Notes: a model not told the origin generated them from the letters alone. A stretch of DNA of 64,000 nucleotides from Myxococcales bacterium (GCA_025351875.1 JANXVA010000414.1:1-64000); one strand, 5' to 3'; counted from the stretch's first letter, positions 39,294-50,399 are shown. Numbers and translations: made by a program.

Positions 39294-41147
39294 ATGGCCC
39301 GCCGCGCCCCCAAAAAGCCGCTTCTCCGTGTGGCTTCGCGTGCGCGGCGTGCGAGCCTCCTCGCCGCTCTCGCCGTCGGCTGCGCGTCCGCCAGCTGCTA
39401 TTCGACCGGAGACGGCAGCCCGCCGCCGCTCCGCTCCTTCTATTACCCCGTGGGTCTTCAGGTCTCGGCCGGCGGCACCGTCCTCTACGCCGTCAATTCG
39501 GACTTCGACCTCCAGTACAACGGCGGGACACTCCAGTCCTACGACCTGGCGCTGATCCGTCGGGATGCCCTCACCCTCATCGCCGATCCGCGGAGCCTGA
39601 ACGTCCCGATCCTCGATCGCGACAAGCTTGGCGACAACCCGTGCCCGGCGCGGTCGCCCTCCTTCCCGACCCTGGGAGAGACGTGCGCTCCTCCCGTCGA
39701 CTCGAGCTTCTACGTTCGCGACACGGCAGTCATCGGCGCGTTCGCGACCGATCTTCTCCTCTCGCACACCCCCTCGGAGCTCGTTCCGCAGTCGCCGCGA
39801 CCGCAAGGTGAGAGCGCGATCTGTCCGTCGCCTGCGTTCGGCAGCGCCGGGCCCGGGTGTCCCACGTTTGGTCCGCGTCGCTTCGACCGCCTCTTCAGTC
39901 CCGTGCGCGGCAATGCTTCGCTCACCTGGGCGAGCATCGAGCGTGACGGTCCCGACTCGATCGCTCCGCTAGACCCGAGGGTCCCGTACGGCCCGTTCGC
40001 GATCCAGTGCGGCAAGGACAACAGCGGCCGCTGTGACGGCGGTCACACCGCGGGCTCCGATCCTGACGAGGCCGGCAACACGCGTCACATCACGATGCCC
40101 GGCGAACCCTTCGGCGCCGCGATGAGCGAGGACGGCGAGTCCATCATCATCACGCACCAGAACGAGACGAAGACGAGCCTCTTCTCGACAGGCCTCACCC
40201 GGAACGACGCCGACTCCCCCAGTGGCGACGGCGCTCCACGGCCGTTCTTGCAGTTCGTTCTCGACGGCGTTCCGTTCGGGGGTATCGGCGCTACCGCCGT
40301 GCCCCACGATCGCGACGCGTTCCTCGGCGCGACGACGTTTCCGCGTCCCGCGTTCTTCCAGACGAGCCGCTCGATCCCCGAGGTCAGCCTCCTTCGCCAG
40401 TATCCCGACGAGTTCGGCGGGAACACGCCGTCGTCACTGCACCGTCCGTTCCTCGACCGCGAGACCGGCTTCCCCGTCGCGATCGGCGCCGGAGGAAACG
40501 ACTCGCGCGGCATCGTCGTCGATCCGACGCCGCGCATCCGGTGCAAGGCGAAGGTCCTCCCCGCGGATCCCGCAAAGAACCGCACGGCGAGCGACGTCGA
40601 CCGCGATCTCCAGACCTGCGGACAGAAGCCTGCGCGCGTCTTCATCGCGAATCGTTCGCCGGCATCGCTGCTCGTCGGCGACGTGGGCGGCGAGGCGACC
40701 GCCGCTGACGCCTACAACCCCGATCGCCTCGTCATCCATACGACCATCCCGCTCTCGGCGGGGCCGTCGAAGCTCTATCTCGCGCCGGTCGTCGAGCGTG
40801 ACGGCGCCTACGGGCTCCGTGTGTTCGCCGTGTGCTTCGATTCGGCGACGGTCTTCGTCTTCAACCCGGACACCGAGCAGGTCGAGAACGTCATCCGTGT
40901 CGGACTCGGTCCGTTCGCGATGACGTTCGACCCGTTCGACATGAACGAAGTCGCGACTCACGCGCAGGTCGCTTACGACCCGCGCGCGGCGGGTACGGGC
41001 CTCCGGCGCTATCGGTTCGCGTACCTCGCGAGCTTCACGAACTCCTTCGTCCAGGTCATCGACCTCGACAACGCGCAGGTCGACCGCTCGACCTTCGAGC
41101 GCATCGTCTTCACGCTCGGCCGTCCGCAGACGCCGAAGGGATCCTGA
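39294..41147 (+). CDS. large secreted lipoprotein, beta-propeller-like
   Basis: 617 residues. Signal SRARRASLLAALAVGCASASC with Cys in a lipobox; mature start YSTGDGSPPPLRSFYYPVGLQVSAGGTVLYAVNSD is typical of YncE-like propeller lipoproteins. Repeated blades such as GLRVFAVCFDSATVFVFNPD, VRVGLGPFAMTFDPFDMN and YLASFTNSFVQVIDLDNAQ support this. Many Cys pairs. Followed after 1 base by a second, larger lipoprotein gene, so the two are co-expressed and may form one surface complex. Function unknown. Confidence 0.82.
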   Translation: MARRAPKKPLLRVASRARRASLLAALAVGCASASCYSTGDGSPPPLRSFYYPVGLQVSAGGTVLYAVNSDFDLQYNGGTLQSYDLALIRRDALTLIADPRSLNVPILDRDKLGDNPCPARSPSFPTLGETCAPPVDSSFYVRDTAVIGAFATDLLLSHTPSELVPQSPRPQGESAICPSPAFGSAGPGCPTFGPRRFDRLFSPVRGNASLTWASIERDGPDSIAPLDPRVPYGPFAIQCGKDNSGRCDGGHTAGSDPDEAGNTRHITMPGEPFGAAMSEDGESIIITHQNETKTSLFSTGLTRNDADSPSGDGAPRPFLQFVLDGVPFGGIGATAVPHDRDAFLGATTFPRPAFFQTSRSIPEVSLLRQYPDEFGGNTPSSLHRPFLDRETGFPVAIGAGGNDSRGIVVDPTPRIRCKAKVLPADPAKNRTASDVDRDLQTCGQKPARVFIANRSPASLLVGDVGGEATAADAYNPDRLVIHTTIPLSAGPSKLYLAPVVERDGAYGLRVFAVCFDSATVFVFNPDTEQVENVIRVGLGPFAMTFDPFDMNEVATHAQVAYDPRAAGTGLRRYRFAYLASFTNSFVQVIDLDNAQVDRSTFERIVFTLGRPQTPKGS

Positions 41148-41148
41148 G

Positions 41149-44100
41149 ATGACTCGCCCGAAGCTCGCCCTCGGCGTCGTCGCCTCTGCCCTGCTCCCCG
41201 CCGCGACCGCGGTGCTCTTCGCCTGCTCACAGACGCCCACGAGCGTCCCCGTGCGCACGTTCGAGCGCGCGCAGCGGATGGACGTCGCGTGCATGCAGCT
41301 CTACGACCCGAAGACCCTCGCGACGCGCGAGCCGCTCGGCAGACCGCAGGAGGAGTGCGCACCCGTCCCCGCGTTCGTGAACGGCGACGCGTTCGGCAAG
41401 CAGCTCTACGCGTTCGTCACCCAGTCGACGCGCGGGGAACTCGCGGTCGTCAACCTGTCGGCCGGGCGCCTCATCGACCAGAGCCGCGCGACGCCCGGCA
41501 TCAACTTCATTCCGGTCGGCGCGCTGCCGACCGACGTTGCCACGACGCCCGACGGGAAGATGGCCTTCGTCGGCTCCGCCGAGACGAACAAGGCCGCGAT
41601 TTATGGCATCCCGACGCGTCGCCTGCTCGGCGATACCGACGATCGCTTCCCGCGCGACAACGAGCCGGTGTCCATCGCCTCGTGGCCGGTGTGCGCGCTT
41701 CCGCAGAATCCGGGTGCGCTCGCGATCATTCCGCGTCGCACGACGGCTCAGGCCGCCGACGCGGGCACCGCGGATGGGGGCGACGCGGGCGCTCCCGACG
41801 ACGGTCCCGAGTACGAGCTCGTCGTGGTGCTGCCGGGTGATCGGCTGAACTCCGCCAAGATCATCACCATCGACCCGCGGCCGTTTCGCCGCGGAGGTCT
41901 GAAGAAGAACCCCGACGGGACCCTCGACTTCAGCTCCGACCCCGACCTCTCGCCGAACGGACCGATCCTCCAGCCCGGCTCGCTCGCGGCATGTCCCGTC
42001 ACGTCCGCGATCGAGCTGATCGGCGAAGCCGCGCTCCCGACCTCGTTCGCGCGAGGTGCGAACTGGGACGACGGCGTGAAGTACGTCGATGCGGGCACCG
42101 ACCTCACGTGTCTCCGGCCCGCGCCCGCGGGCAGCTGCGGAAAGCCGCCCTGCTGCGGAAACGTCGACACCGCCGGCGCCGACGCCGGTGACGCCGGCGC
42201 CGACGCCGCTGCGCCGGACGCCGCTGCCTGCGAGCCCGTCGCGGCCGTCGACGCGGGCTCGCTCCCGCTCGTCCTCGGACCGCTCGATCCGCCGCGGCTC
42301 GTCTCCGTCGTCCGGGACGACAAGACGCTCTACGTCGCGGACGACGCGGTCCCGTTCATCCACGTCATCGATCTGTCGACGCCTGGGTCGCCGCGCGAGG
42401 TGGCTCCGCTGCTCGCGACGAGCCTCATCGACCCGGCGCGCGTCGTGAAGGTGAAGGAGCTCGCCCTCTCGCCGCCGACCCGCGAATACAAGCGCTTCCT
42501 CTACGCCGTCGATCAGACCGAAGGCTCGATCATCGTCTACGACGTGACCGACCCGAAGACGATGCAGCGCACCCCGCTGACGCGTCCGCATCCGGAGCTC
42601 GATCCCTTCCAGCCCCCGGACCGCATCGCGTTCAGCTCGCCCGTCGTCGCCGTCGCGTTTGCGCGCCACGACGTTCCGCTCGACCCGCTGAAGTTCGGCT
42701 CGGCCTCGCCGTCGGGCGTGCTGTGCAACCCGAACCCCGCCATCGACGCAAACCCGCTCGGCGACCTCGGATTCTACTACCGGGCCAACGCGACCGAGCC
42801 CGGGCAGGACCTCGGCCCGCGCCGGCTGCGCGGCATCTTCGGCTTCGCGACACTCGCGAACGGCCAGGTGCTCACCATCGACGTCGACGACTGGGACTCG
42901 CCCTGCCGCCGTCCGCGCGACATGACGAAGGCGGTCTCCGATCTCGCCCCCGCCGAGGTCGCTGGCGGCGCTGGACCGTACAACGCGCCGACGGTCGCCG
43001 ATCTCTCGGTGACGAATGAATCGTTCTTCCCGGCGACGGCGCCGCACTCGCTGCGCTCCGAGGTCCTCGTCCGCGACGACACCGCCTCCGGCAACCAGCT
43101 GCCGCGCCTCCAGGGAACGCCCACGGTGGCCACAGCCGGAGTGATCCTCCCGCAGCTGGGCCCCGGCTCCGAGACGACGCCGCTCCTCGACATCAAGTTC
43201 TCCTTCGAGGATCCGCATCCGCAGATCGACCAGGACTGGAAGCTCACCTACGAGGGCGCGCTGCCCGGATTCGACGGCCTCTCCGCCGTGCTCTCGAGCG
43301 ATGACAACTACGCCTCGCTGACTCTGAAGCAGCCGTCGGCTCGCTTCTGTAGCAAGGGTGTCGAGGACTGGGCGCAGGGCGTCGAGCGGACGAACGCGAT
43401 CTCCGCGGCGCTCGCGAAGCGCGGCGCGAAGGTGCCGGCGCGCAGCGAGCGGCTGATGACGGACTACGTTCAGCTCACCGAGGACATCCTCGGACCGGAC
43501 GACGGCTACTGGCAGATCGACCAGGCCTGCTGGGATCCGTCGCTCGGCAAGGGACTGCCGCGTCAGGACGCATGCGCGCGGACGTTCGGCGTCGCCGCCG
43601 ACCAGAACGCCCAGCGCGATTTTCCGATCGTCGAGGCCTTCGACGACCATGTCGTCCTCGGGCGCTTCTACACGACGCCCGAGAAGCGCCGCGAGGTCGT
43701 CTACAAGGACCCGTCGAACGCGCCGTACCTCAAGTTGATGCAGTGCTGCTTCCACAACCAGGTGCGCTTCAAGGTGCGTACCGGGCAGCTCTGGTCCGCA
43801 GTCGGCCAGACCGTCGGCGGTGGACCGGGCGTCGGCTTCTTCAGCCACATGACCTCGGACGCGGCCGGCCGCTGCGTGTCTTCGTGCGACCCGCGCGAGT
43901 CGCTGCTCAACGGTCGCTTGCCGACGAACCCGAACGGGATCGTCGTCGACCTCGCGACGACGCAGCGCAACAGCGCCCTCGCCGTGCGCAACCCGATGTT
44001 CTCGATGTCGGTGCTCGGCGGAGTGCTCACGGACGCGACCGGGACGTCGCCGGCGCCGATCGCGCGCGATACGCAGTACACCTTCTCGACACGCGGCCAG

Positions 44101-44268
44101 TTCCGCGCGCTCTTCGTCGGCATCGGCGGCGGATCCATCTCCGTGAACCCGCAATCGATGCGGTACGTCGAGTCGCTGGGGCAGATCGCGGTCGTCGATG
44201 GCGCGTCGCAGGGCCTCGTGCTCATCGACCTGCGGGCCGTCACGGTTGCGCGCGCTCCGTACTTCTGA
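41149..44268 (+). CDS. very large secreted lipoprotein, function unknown
   Basis: 1039 residues. N-terminal [20 protein letters not shown] is a lipoprotein signal. The body repeats [54 protein letters not shown] segments (propeller-like) with a long Asp/Ala/Gly linker ([17 protein letters not shown], and [11 protein letters not shown]) and about twenty Cys. The C-terminal ~250 residues contain [17 protein letters not shown] and RFSTRGQF-like stretches I cannot place in a family. Starts 1 base after the preceding lipoprotein stop; mutS follows 14 bases later. Confidence 0.82.
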   Translation: MTRPKLALGVVASALLPAATAVLFACSQTPTSVPVRTFERAQRMDVACMQLYDPKTLATREPLGRPQEECAPVPAFVNGDAFGKQLYAFVTQSTRGELAVVNLSAGRLIDQSRATPGINFIPVGALPTDVATTPDGKMAFVGSAETNKAAIYGIPTRRLLGDTDDRFPRDNEPVSIASWPVCALPQNPGALAIIPRRTTAQAADAGTADGGDAGAPDDGPEYELVVVLPGDRLNSAKIITIDPRPFRRGGLKKNPDGTLDFSSDPDLSPNGPILQPGSLAACPVTSAIELIGEAALPTSFARGANWDDGVKYVDAGTDLTCLRPAPAGSCGKPPCCGNVDTAGADAGDAGADAAAPDAAACEPVAAVDAGSLPLVLGPLDPPRLVSVVRDDKTLYVADDAVPFIHVIDLSTPGSPREVAPLLATSLIDPARVVKVKELALSPPTREYKRFLYAVDQTEGSIIVYDVTDPKTMQRTPLTRPHPELDPFQPPDRIAFSSPVVAVAFARHDVPLDPLKFGSASPSGVLCNPNPAIDANPLGDLGFYYRANATEPGQDLGPRRLRGIFGFATLANGQVLTIDVDDWDSPCRRPRDMTKAVSDLAPAEVAGGAGPYNAPTVADLSVTNESFFPATAPHSLRSEVLVRDDTASGNQLPRLQGTPTVATAGVILPQLGPGSETTPLLDIKFSFEDPHPQIDQDWKLTYEGALPGFDGLSAVLSSDDNYASLTLKQPSARFCSKGVEDWAQGVERTNAISAALAKRGAKVPARSERLMTDYVQLTEDILGPDDGYWQIDQACWDPSLGKGLPRQDACARTFGVAADQNAQRDFPIVEAFDDHVVLGRFYTTPEKRREVVYKDPSNAPYLKLMQCCFHNQVRFKVRTGQLWSAVGQTVGGGPGVGFFSHMTSDAAGRCVSSCDPRESLLNGRLPTNPNGIVVDLATTQRNSALAVRNPMFSMSVLGGVLTDATGTSPAPIARDTQYTFSTRGQFRALFVGIGGGSISVNPQSMRYVESLGQIAVVDGASQGLVLIDLRAVTVARAPYF

Positions 44269-44282
44269 CAGACCTTCTCGCC

Positions 44283-47011
44283 ATGGCGAAGGCGAGCGGA
44301 GCGGCTTCTCCGGGCATGCGGCAATACCTCGCCGCCAAGGCTGCTCACCCGGATGCGCTCCTCTTCTTCCGGATGGGAGATTTCTACGAGCTCTTCTTCG
44401 ATGACGCCGTCGTCGCATCGAAGGCGCTCGAGCTCACGCTGACGAGCCGAAACAAGGGCGCGGAGGACCCGATCCCGATGGCCGGGGTGCCCCATCACGC
44501 GGGCGCGGCGTATGTCCAGCGCCTGCTCGATCAGGGCTTCAAGGTCGCCATCTGCGAGCAGATGGCGGATCCGGCGACCGTGAAGGGCATCGTCCCGCGG
44601 GAGGTCGTCCGCGTGGCGACGCCCTCTATCGCCTACGACGACAGCGGGCTCGACGCGCGCAAGAACCTCTTCCTCGCCGCGCTCGACGTCCACGCCACGA
44701 CCGGTCGGGTCGGCATCGCCGCGCTCGACTTCTCGACGGGTGAGCTGTGCGCATGCGAGGCCGAGAGCGTGGGGGCGGCGCTCTCCGAGATCGTTCGCCT
44801 CGACCCTCGCGAGGTGCTCGGCGGTACGGGCTCGTCCGAGCTGCTCGCGGCCGTTCGTGCGGCGCTGCCGCGAGCGACCGTTCGCGATCTCGAAGGCGCC
44901 ACGCGAGACCTCGCTGGCGCGCTGGCATCGCTCGACGGCGTGCTCGGCACGGGCGAAGCACGCAAGGCCTGCGCGAGCGACCTCGCCCTCGTGGCCGCGG
45001 CGCGCTGCGTGGGGCTCGCCCAGGAGTGCGAGCCCGGCCGGAAGCTGCCGATCAGTCGGCTGGTTTCTTACGAGCTTGGCGACACGCTATGCTCGACGAC
45101 TCCGCCCAGCGGCACCTCGAGCTCGTTCGCACGATGGACGGCGACTCCGCGAAGGGGGTCGGCTCTCTCCTCTCGCAGATCGATCTCACGCGCACGTCAC
45201 CCGGCGCGAGGCTCCTTCGTCGCCGCTTGCTCGCCCCGCGCACCGACGTGGTCGAGATCCGCCGCAGGCTCGACGGCGTGGAGCTCTTCGTCACGCAGCC
45301 TGGGCTCCGCGCAGAGATCCGTGCTCGTCTCGACCGCGTGGCCGACATCGAACGGCTTGCGGTGAAGCTCGCCGTCGACCGCATCGGTCCGCGCGAGCTC
45401 CTCGCGCTGCGTACGTCCCTTGCCGAGCTCCCCGGAATCGACGCCGCCCTCGCTGCATGTCGCGATCCCGGGGTGCGCGAGGCGCTCGGCCTGGAGGGCG
45501 CCCCGAGCGACGTCGGTCAGGCCGCTGCCGCGAAGGCGAAGGCGAAGAAGGGGAGCGTTGCGTTTCTCGATCGCGCCGAGGACATCCATGCGCTCCTGGC
45601 GAGCGCGATCGTCGACGATCCGCCGGTGCGCTCGAGCGACGGCGGCGTCTTTCGCGACGGCTACGACCCCGAGCTGGACGAGGCCCGCACCCTCACGCGC
45701 GACGGACAGCGCCTCATCGTCGACCTCGAGGCGCGGCTCCGCGAGGGAGCCCAGATCCCAAGCCTGAAGCTGCGCTTCACGCGTGTCTTCGGCTGGTACA
45801 TCGAGGTCACGCGCACGCATCTCGCGAAGGCCCCTCGGGAGTGGCGCCGCAAGCAGACCATCGCGACCGGCGAGCGCTTCACGTGCGAGGAGCTCGACAC
45901 GCTCGCCGACAAGCTCGCGCACGCCGAGGATCGCCTCGCGTCTCGGGAGAGCGAGCTCTTCAGCGATCTCGTGAAGCAGCTCGCCGCTCACTCCGAACGA
46001 CTTCGCGCCGTGGCCGCGCGCCTGGGAACGCTCGACGTCTCGAGCGCGCTCGCGGAGCTCGCTCATCGCGACGACTACACGCGGCCCGACGTCGACGACT
46101 CTTGCGAGCTCATCCTCGAGGACGCACGCCATCCGGTCGTCGAGCATCTCGCCGCGGCCGGGCGCTTCGTTCCGAACGACGTCGTGCTCGACGCCATGGC
46201 CGAAGCATCCTCGGATCGTTCGCGACTCTGGATCGTCACCGGCCCAAACATGGCCGGTAAATCGACGTTCATGCGTCAGGTCGCGCTCGCCGTGGTGCTC
46301 GCCCAGATGGGGTCGTTCGTGCCCGCGCGTCGCGCGAAGATCGGGGTCGTCGACCGCGTCCTCACACGCGTCGGCGCGAGCGACAACCTCGCGCGTGGCG
46401 AGAGCACGTTCATGGTCGAGATGAAGGAGACCGCGAACATCCTTCGCCGCGCCACGCGCCGCTCGCTCGTCGTCCTCGACGAGATCGGCCGAGGAACCAG
46501 CACGTATGACGGCCTCTCGATCGCCTGGGCCGTCGCCGAGCACCTCCACGACGTCGTCGGCTGTCGTGCTCTCTTCGCCACGCACTACCACGAGCTCACG
46601 GATCTGACGGCCAGCTGCGCCAGCGCCGAGAACCACAGCGTGAGCGCGCGTGAGCACGCCGGGAACATCGTCTTCTTCCACAAGGTCCAGCGCGGTGCAG
46701 CCTCGCAGAGCTACGGCGTGGCGTGTGCCCGCCTGGCGGGACTGCCCGAGCCGGTGCTCGCTCGAGCGCGCGCGATCCTCGGCTCGCTGGAGGGCGGAGC
46801 CGCGTCTCCGGGCGGTGGGAAGCCCGCGCGCGGGAAGCGGGCCCCGCAGCTCGATCTCTTCGGAGCGGGCGCCACCGCGAACGTCTCCGCCGAGCCCACG
46901 CCCGCGAGCCCGGCCCTCGACATGCTCCGCGCCCTCGACCTCGATCGGATGACACCGCTCGAAGCGCTCACGACGTTGGCGAAGCTGAAGGGGCTCGCTG
47001 AGCCGACGTGA
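44283..47011 (+). pseudogene. mutS: DNA mismatch repair protein MutS, frameshifted (one base missing)
   Basis: Frame 1 from ATG 44283 gives domain I with [27 protein letters not shown] (the mismatch-binding F-x-E motif is FYE) and domains II-III up to [12 protein letters not shown]. Near 45086-45090 the frame breaks and MutS continues one frame over with [18 protein letters not shown], clamp and lever domains, Walker A GPNMAGKST, DEIGRGTSTYDGLSIAWA, TATHYHELT-like ATHYHELTDL, to 47011. One added base makes a 909-residue MutS. It recognises mismatches and recruits MutL. As sequenced it would be inactive (a mutator), but a sequencing deletion is more likely. Stop overlaps the next GTG start (GTGA). 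Confidence 0.82.
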
Positions 47012-47934
47012 GCGACGCACGAAGGAGCAGGCAGCTTGGCCTCGGGCTCGTCGCCATCGCCGCGATGGGGTGGGGCACGTGGCCCCTCATCTTGAAGAAC
47101 GCCCCGATGCCGGCGGCGCTCCAGTCGGCCGTGCTGATGGCCGTCCTCACGCTCGCGAGCCTGCCCGTCATGCTCCGGGACCGCGTCCGCGTGCGGCCGA
47201 CCCTCCGGGAGTGGGTAGGCGTCGCGTGGCTCGGCGTGGGCGACGCTCTCAACGTCGTGCTGTTCTTCGCCGCCTACCAGCGCACGACCGTCGCGATCGC
47301 GGTTCTCACCCACTACCTGACGCCGATCTTCGTCGCGCTCGCGGCTCCGATCGTCCTGCGCGAGAAGGCGCGGCTGCGCACCTTCGGCGCCGTCGCCGTG
47401 GCGTTTGCGGGGCTCGTCCTCCTTCTCGAACCGTGGCGCGTCGGTCTCGGTCGCAACGACATCGTCGGCGCCGCGCTCGGCGCGGGGAGCGCGGTCTTCT
47501 ATGCGTCGAACGTGCTGGTGAACAAGCGACTCGTTCGCTCGTTCTCGGGCAGCGAGATGATGTTCTTCCACGGCCTCGTGGCGACGCCGCTGCTCTTCGC
47601 GCTCGTCCCGACCCAGGAGTACGCCCTCGTCTCCAAGAGCGCGCTCGTCGTCGTCCTGCTCGGCGCCCTCGGCCCGGGTGCCCTCTGCGGGCTCCTGTTC
47701 GTCTGGGGGCTGCGCCGTGTCGCGGCGAGCCACGCGTCGGTGCTCACCCTGCTCGAGCCGTTCGTCGCGGTCCTGCTCGCGGCGGCGATGATGGGGGAGC
47801 GAGTCGGACCGATCTCGCTCGTGGGCGGTGCGCTGATCCTGGGGGGCGCGTTGCTGGTCGTCACCGGGGCTGTACCAGGCACGAGCACGACGGCGGGCGA
47901 CGAGGCCAAAGGTGGAGTAGACTCCGCCGCATGA
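47008..47934 (+). CDS. EamA/DMT-family transporter
   Basis: 308 residues from GTG 47008 (overlaps mutS stop by 4 bases). Ten hydrophobic helices in two EamA repeats: LGLVAIAAMGWGTWPLILKN, YQRTTVAIAVLTHYLTPIFVALAAPIVLREK, then VLVNKRLVRSFSG, ASVLTLLEPFVAVLLAAAMMGERVGPISLVGGALILGG. Inner-membrane metabolite exporter or permease of unknown substrate. Its stop overlaps the ATG of the diguanylate cyclase gene (ATGA), so mutS-EamA-cyclase are coupled. Confidence 0.88.
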   Translation: MSDARRSRQLGLGLVAIAAMGWGTWPLILKNAPMPAALQSAVLMAVLTLASLPVMLRDRVRVRPTLREWVGVAWLGVGDALNVVLFFAAYQRTTVAIAVLTHYLTPIFVALAAPIVLREKARLRTFGAVAVAFAGLVLLLEPWRVGLGRNDIVGAALGAGSAVFYASNVLVNKRLVRSFSGSEMMFFHGLVATPLLFALVPTQEYALVSKSALVVVLLGALGPGALCGLLFVWGLRRVAASHASVLTLLEPFVAVLLAAAMMGERVGPISLVGGALILGGALLVVTGAVPGTSTTAGDEAKGGVDSAA

Positions 47935-48893
47935 GCGACCGGGACTCGCTCATCTCCATCGCGCCGGTAGCACCGGGGGAGATCCTCGTCGTCGACGACG
48001 ACGAGGCGACGCGCCGTGCCGTCATCACGCACATGACAGCGCTAGCCATGCGAGTCGTGCAGGCCGAGAGCGGCTTGCGCGCGCTCGAGGTCGCTGTCGA
48101 GAAGGCAGCGACCCTCGACTGCATCCTGCTCGACCTCGTGATGCCCGGCGACGACTCCTGGGTCGTGCTCGAGAAGCTCCGCGGCGACCCCGACACGGCG
48201 TCGATCCCGATCCTGCTCCTCACGGACGGCACCCCCAGCGAAGCCGACATGCTCAAGATGATCGAGCAAGGGGCCGTGGATCACCTGACGAAACCGCTGT
48301 CGGGGACGCTCCTCTGCGCAAAGGTCCGCGCCGTCTGCGAGCGTTCGCGCACCCAGCGCGAGCTCAAGAACAAGCTTCGCTTCGCGCTCGACAACGCCGC
48401 GCACGACGGGCTGACCGGTCTCTTCAACCGTCGCTACTTCGACCGACGCCTCCGCGAGGAGATCGCGCACGCGAAGCGGCACAAGCGCCCCTTCTCGCTG
48501 GTGATGCTCGACCTCGACCACTTCAAGCTCGTGAACGACACCTACGGTCACGAGGACGGCGACCGTGTGCTCCGTCACATCGCCGAGGTCGCGCAGGCGC
48601 AGCTTCGCGAGGACGACGTTGCATGTCGCTACGGTGGCGAGGAGTTCATCCTCCTCCTCCGCGATACGGGGGGGATGGCGGCGCGGGTCGTCGCGAACCG
48701 CCTCCGGACGAACCTGGCCAATCAGCCGATCGCGCTCGGCCCGACCGACGAGCTCCGCCACATCACGTTCAGCGCCGGCGTCGCCGCCGCGGACGAGCGC
48801 AACTCGTTCAACACCGAGGACATCGTCTCGCGTGCCGACGCGGCCCTCTATCGCGCGAAGCGCGCGGGTCGAAACCGCGTCGAGACCGAATAG
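47931..48893 (+). CDS. response regulator diguanylate cyclase (REC-GGEEF)
   Basis: 320 residues from ATG 47931. Receiver domain ~15-135 with acidic pocket VVDDDE, phosphoacceptor Asp in CILLDLVMPGDDS and Lys in HLTKPLSG. GGDEF domain ~155-318: DGLTGLFNRRYFDRRL, LDLDHFKLVNDTYGHEDGD, active site YGGEEF (~235), and an inhibitory I-site RxxD (REDD) exactly five residues before it. So it makes c-di-GMP when phosphorylated and is feedback inhibited. The partner kinase is not in this window. c-di-GMP could connect to the pilus operon further left, which is inference. Confidence 0.94.
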   Translation: MSDRDSLISIAPVAPGEILVVDDDEATRRAVITHMTALAMRVVQAESGLRALEVAVEKAATLDCILLDLVMPGDDSWVVLEKLRGDPDTASIPILLLTDGTPSEADMLKMIEQGAVDHLTKPLSGTLLCAKVRAVCERSRTQRELKNKLRFALDNAAHDGLTGLFNRRYFDRRLREEIAHAKRHKRPFSLVMLDLDHFKLVNDTYGHEDGDRVLRHIAEVAQAQLREDDVACRYGGEEFILLLRDTGGMAARVVANRLRTNLANQPIALGPTDELRHITFSAGVAAADERNSFNTEDIVSRADAALYRAKRAGRNRVETE

Positions 48894-48896
48894 CCC

Positions 48897-50399
48897 CTAC
48901 GTTCGCCCCGTCGTCGACATGCGCGGATCGAGGAACGTCGCGCCCTCGGCGGTCGCGGCGGTCGCGGGATCGCCCTCGACGGGAAGGCCGAGGTCGACGG
49001 ACCGGAGGAGGCCGACCTCGCCGAGGCCGAACGTCTCCTCCGCGACCTCCTGGAACGCGCGCTGCTTCGGCGCGGAGTCGAGCCACACGGTGATCTCCTT
49101 GCAGCGCATGCCGCCCAGCATCGCGTGCCAGCGCAGCGTCGTCATCATGGCGTTGGCCGACATCTCGATGCCGACGCGCGCGGCGCCCGTGCCCAGCGCC
49201 GGAACCGCGAGCGTATGACAGCCATGCTCGTCCGCGAGCAGCAGCGCGCGCGCGAAGGCGCGGCCGACGCACGACACCTCGTTCCATGCGCTGACCGCGT
49301 GGAAGACGTGCTTCGTCGACAGCGCGCCGGGCTCGGTGCGGATGCACGAGCCGAGCGGTCGCTCGCCTCCGCTCATCGCCTCCGTCTCGATCGAATCGCC
49401 GCCGCGCAGGCGTAGCGCCTCGCCGACGCCGCTTCGCATCTTCAGCTCGAAGTTCGCGCTCGAGACGATGGCCTGTGTCTCCGCGCGGGCGATGTCTCCG
49501 ACCTTGAACGAGACCCTCACGGGACCGAGGAGGAGCGTGCTCGCGTCGAGGCGGCTCGCGGCCAGCTGCGGTGGCTCGAGCGCGCGCCCCAGCATCGAGA
49601 AGTGGTGCAGCGGCGCCGACATGTCCTCTGGCCTCCGGCGCACGTCCTTCTCGAGCATCGCGCGGAGGAGCTGCTGGAAGTACGCCTCCGCCGGCGTACC
49701 GGGCGGGGGCATCCGTGCCGGCTTGGCCGGGTCGAGGATCTCCTCGACGCTGTCGAACGGCGCACGGCCGTAGCGGAGATCGCACGCCGTCGCCGCCGCG
49801 CCCCAGACGTCCGTGAAGCGACCGACCTCGCCGCCCCGGAACTGCTCGGGCGCCATGAACTTGAGCGTGCCCGCGTTGTCGCGGACGCCGCCGTCGGACA
49901 CGGCGACGGCGATGCCGAAGTCGCCGAGGCGAATCCCGCTCTCCGGCGCGCCGAAGATGTTCGACGGCTTGAGGTCCCGATGCACGACGCCCGCCTGGTG
50001 GGCTGCGCGGAGCCCGAGCCCCATCTCCCGCATCATGTGGCACACGAGCCAGAGCGGAAGCCCGACGCCGAGTGAGCCGCGGCGCCGGCGGTCGAGCTCT
50101 GCGAGGTCGAGTCCGTCGACGTATTCCTGGACGAGGAACGGAATGCCCGAGCCAGGGACGACGCCTGCGTCGATGGCGCGCACGATCCGCGGGCTCGCGA
50201 CGCGCGCCATGAGACGCGCCTCCGACCGCACGCGAGCCGCGGCGATCTCCGGCCCTTGGGCCTCGAGGAGCGCGCGACGCAGCGTCTTGATGACGACCGG
50301 CACGGCGAGGCCCTCGTGCTTCGCGAGCCAGACGTCGCTCATGCCTCCTTCGCCGATGAGGCCCCAAACGTCGTAGCCAGGGACGGTGAGGCCGCTCAT
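48897..50399 (-). CDS. Hanks-type Ser/Thr kinase fused to a macro domain
   Basis: 500 residues from ATG 50399; the longer frame adds an unrelated 32-residue N-terminus. Kinase ~8-285: Gly loop GEGGMSDVW, catalytic Lys 38 (VVIKTL), HRDLKPSNI, DFG, APEQFRGG. No transmembrane helix is visible. Residues ~290-460 match a macro domain: VSFKVGDIARAETQAIVSSANFELKMRSGVGEA, VFHAVSAWN and VPALGTGAARVGI correspond to GDIT, DAIVNAAN, IHAVGP and PAIGTG motifs that bind ADP-ribose. The second half of the ADP-ribose loop is altered (FELKMRSGVG instead of L.GGGVDG). This suggests a cytoplasmic kinase controlled by ADP-ribose or an acetyl-ADP-ribose-like ligand. It starts opposite and 3 bases past the cyclase stop. 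Confidence 0.87.
   Translation of the reverse strand: MSGLTVPGYDVWGLIGEGGMSDVWLAKHEGLAVPVVIKTLRRALLEAQGPEIAAARVRSEARLMARVASPRIVRAIDAGVVPGSGIPFLVQEYVDGLDLAELDRRRRGSLGVGLPLWLVCHMMREMGLGLRAAHQAGVVHRDLKPSNIFGAPESGIRLGDFGIAVAVSDGGVRDNAGTLKFMAPEQFRGGEVGRFTDVWGAAATACDLRYGRAPFDSVEEILDPAKPARMPPPGTPAEAYFQQLLRAMLEKDVRRRPEDMSAPLHHFSMLGRALEPPQLAASRLDASTLLLGPVRVSFKVGDIARAETQAIVSSANFELKMRSGVGEALRLRGGDSIETEAMSGGERPLGSCIRTEPGALSTKHVFHAVSAWNEVSCVGRAFARALLLADEHGCHTLAVPALGTGAARVGIEMSANAMMTTLRWHAMLGGMRCKEITVWLDSAPKQRAFQEVAEETFGLGEVGLLRSVDLGLPVEGDPATAATAEGATFLDPRMSTTGRT

Noticed and set aside
41227-44418. 1063-codon minus-strand ORF opposite the large lipoprotein
   Set aside because: Same type of shadow; the plus strand has a signal peptide and domain-like repeats.
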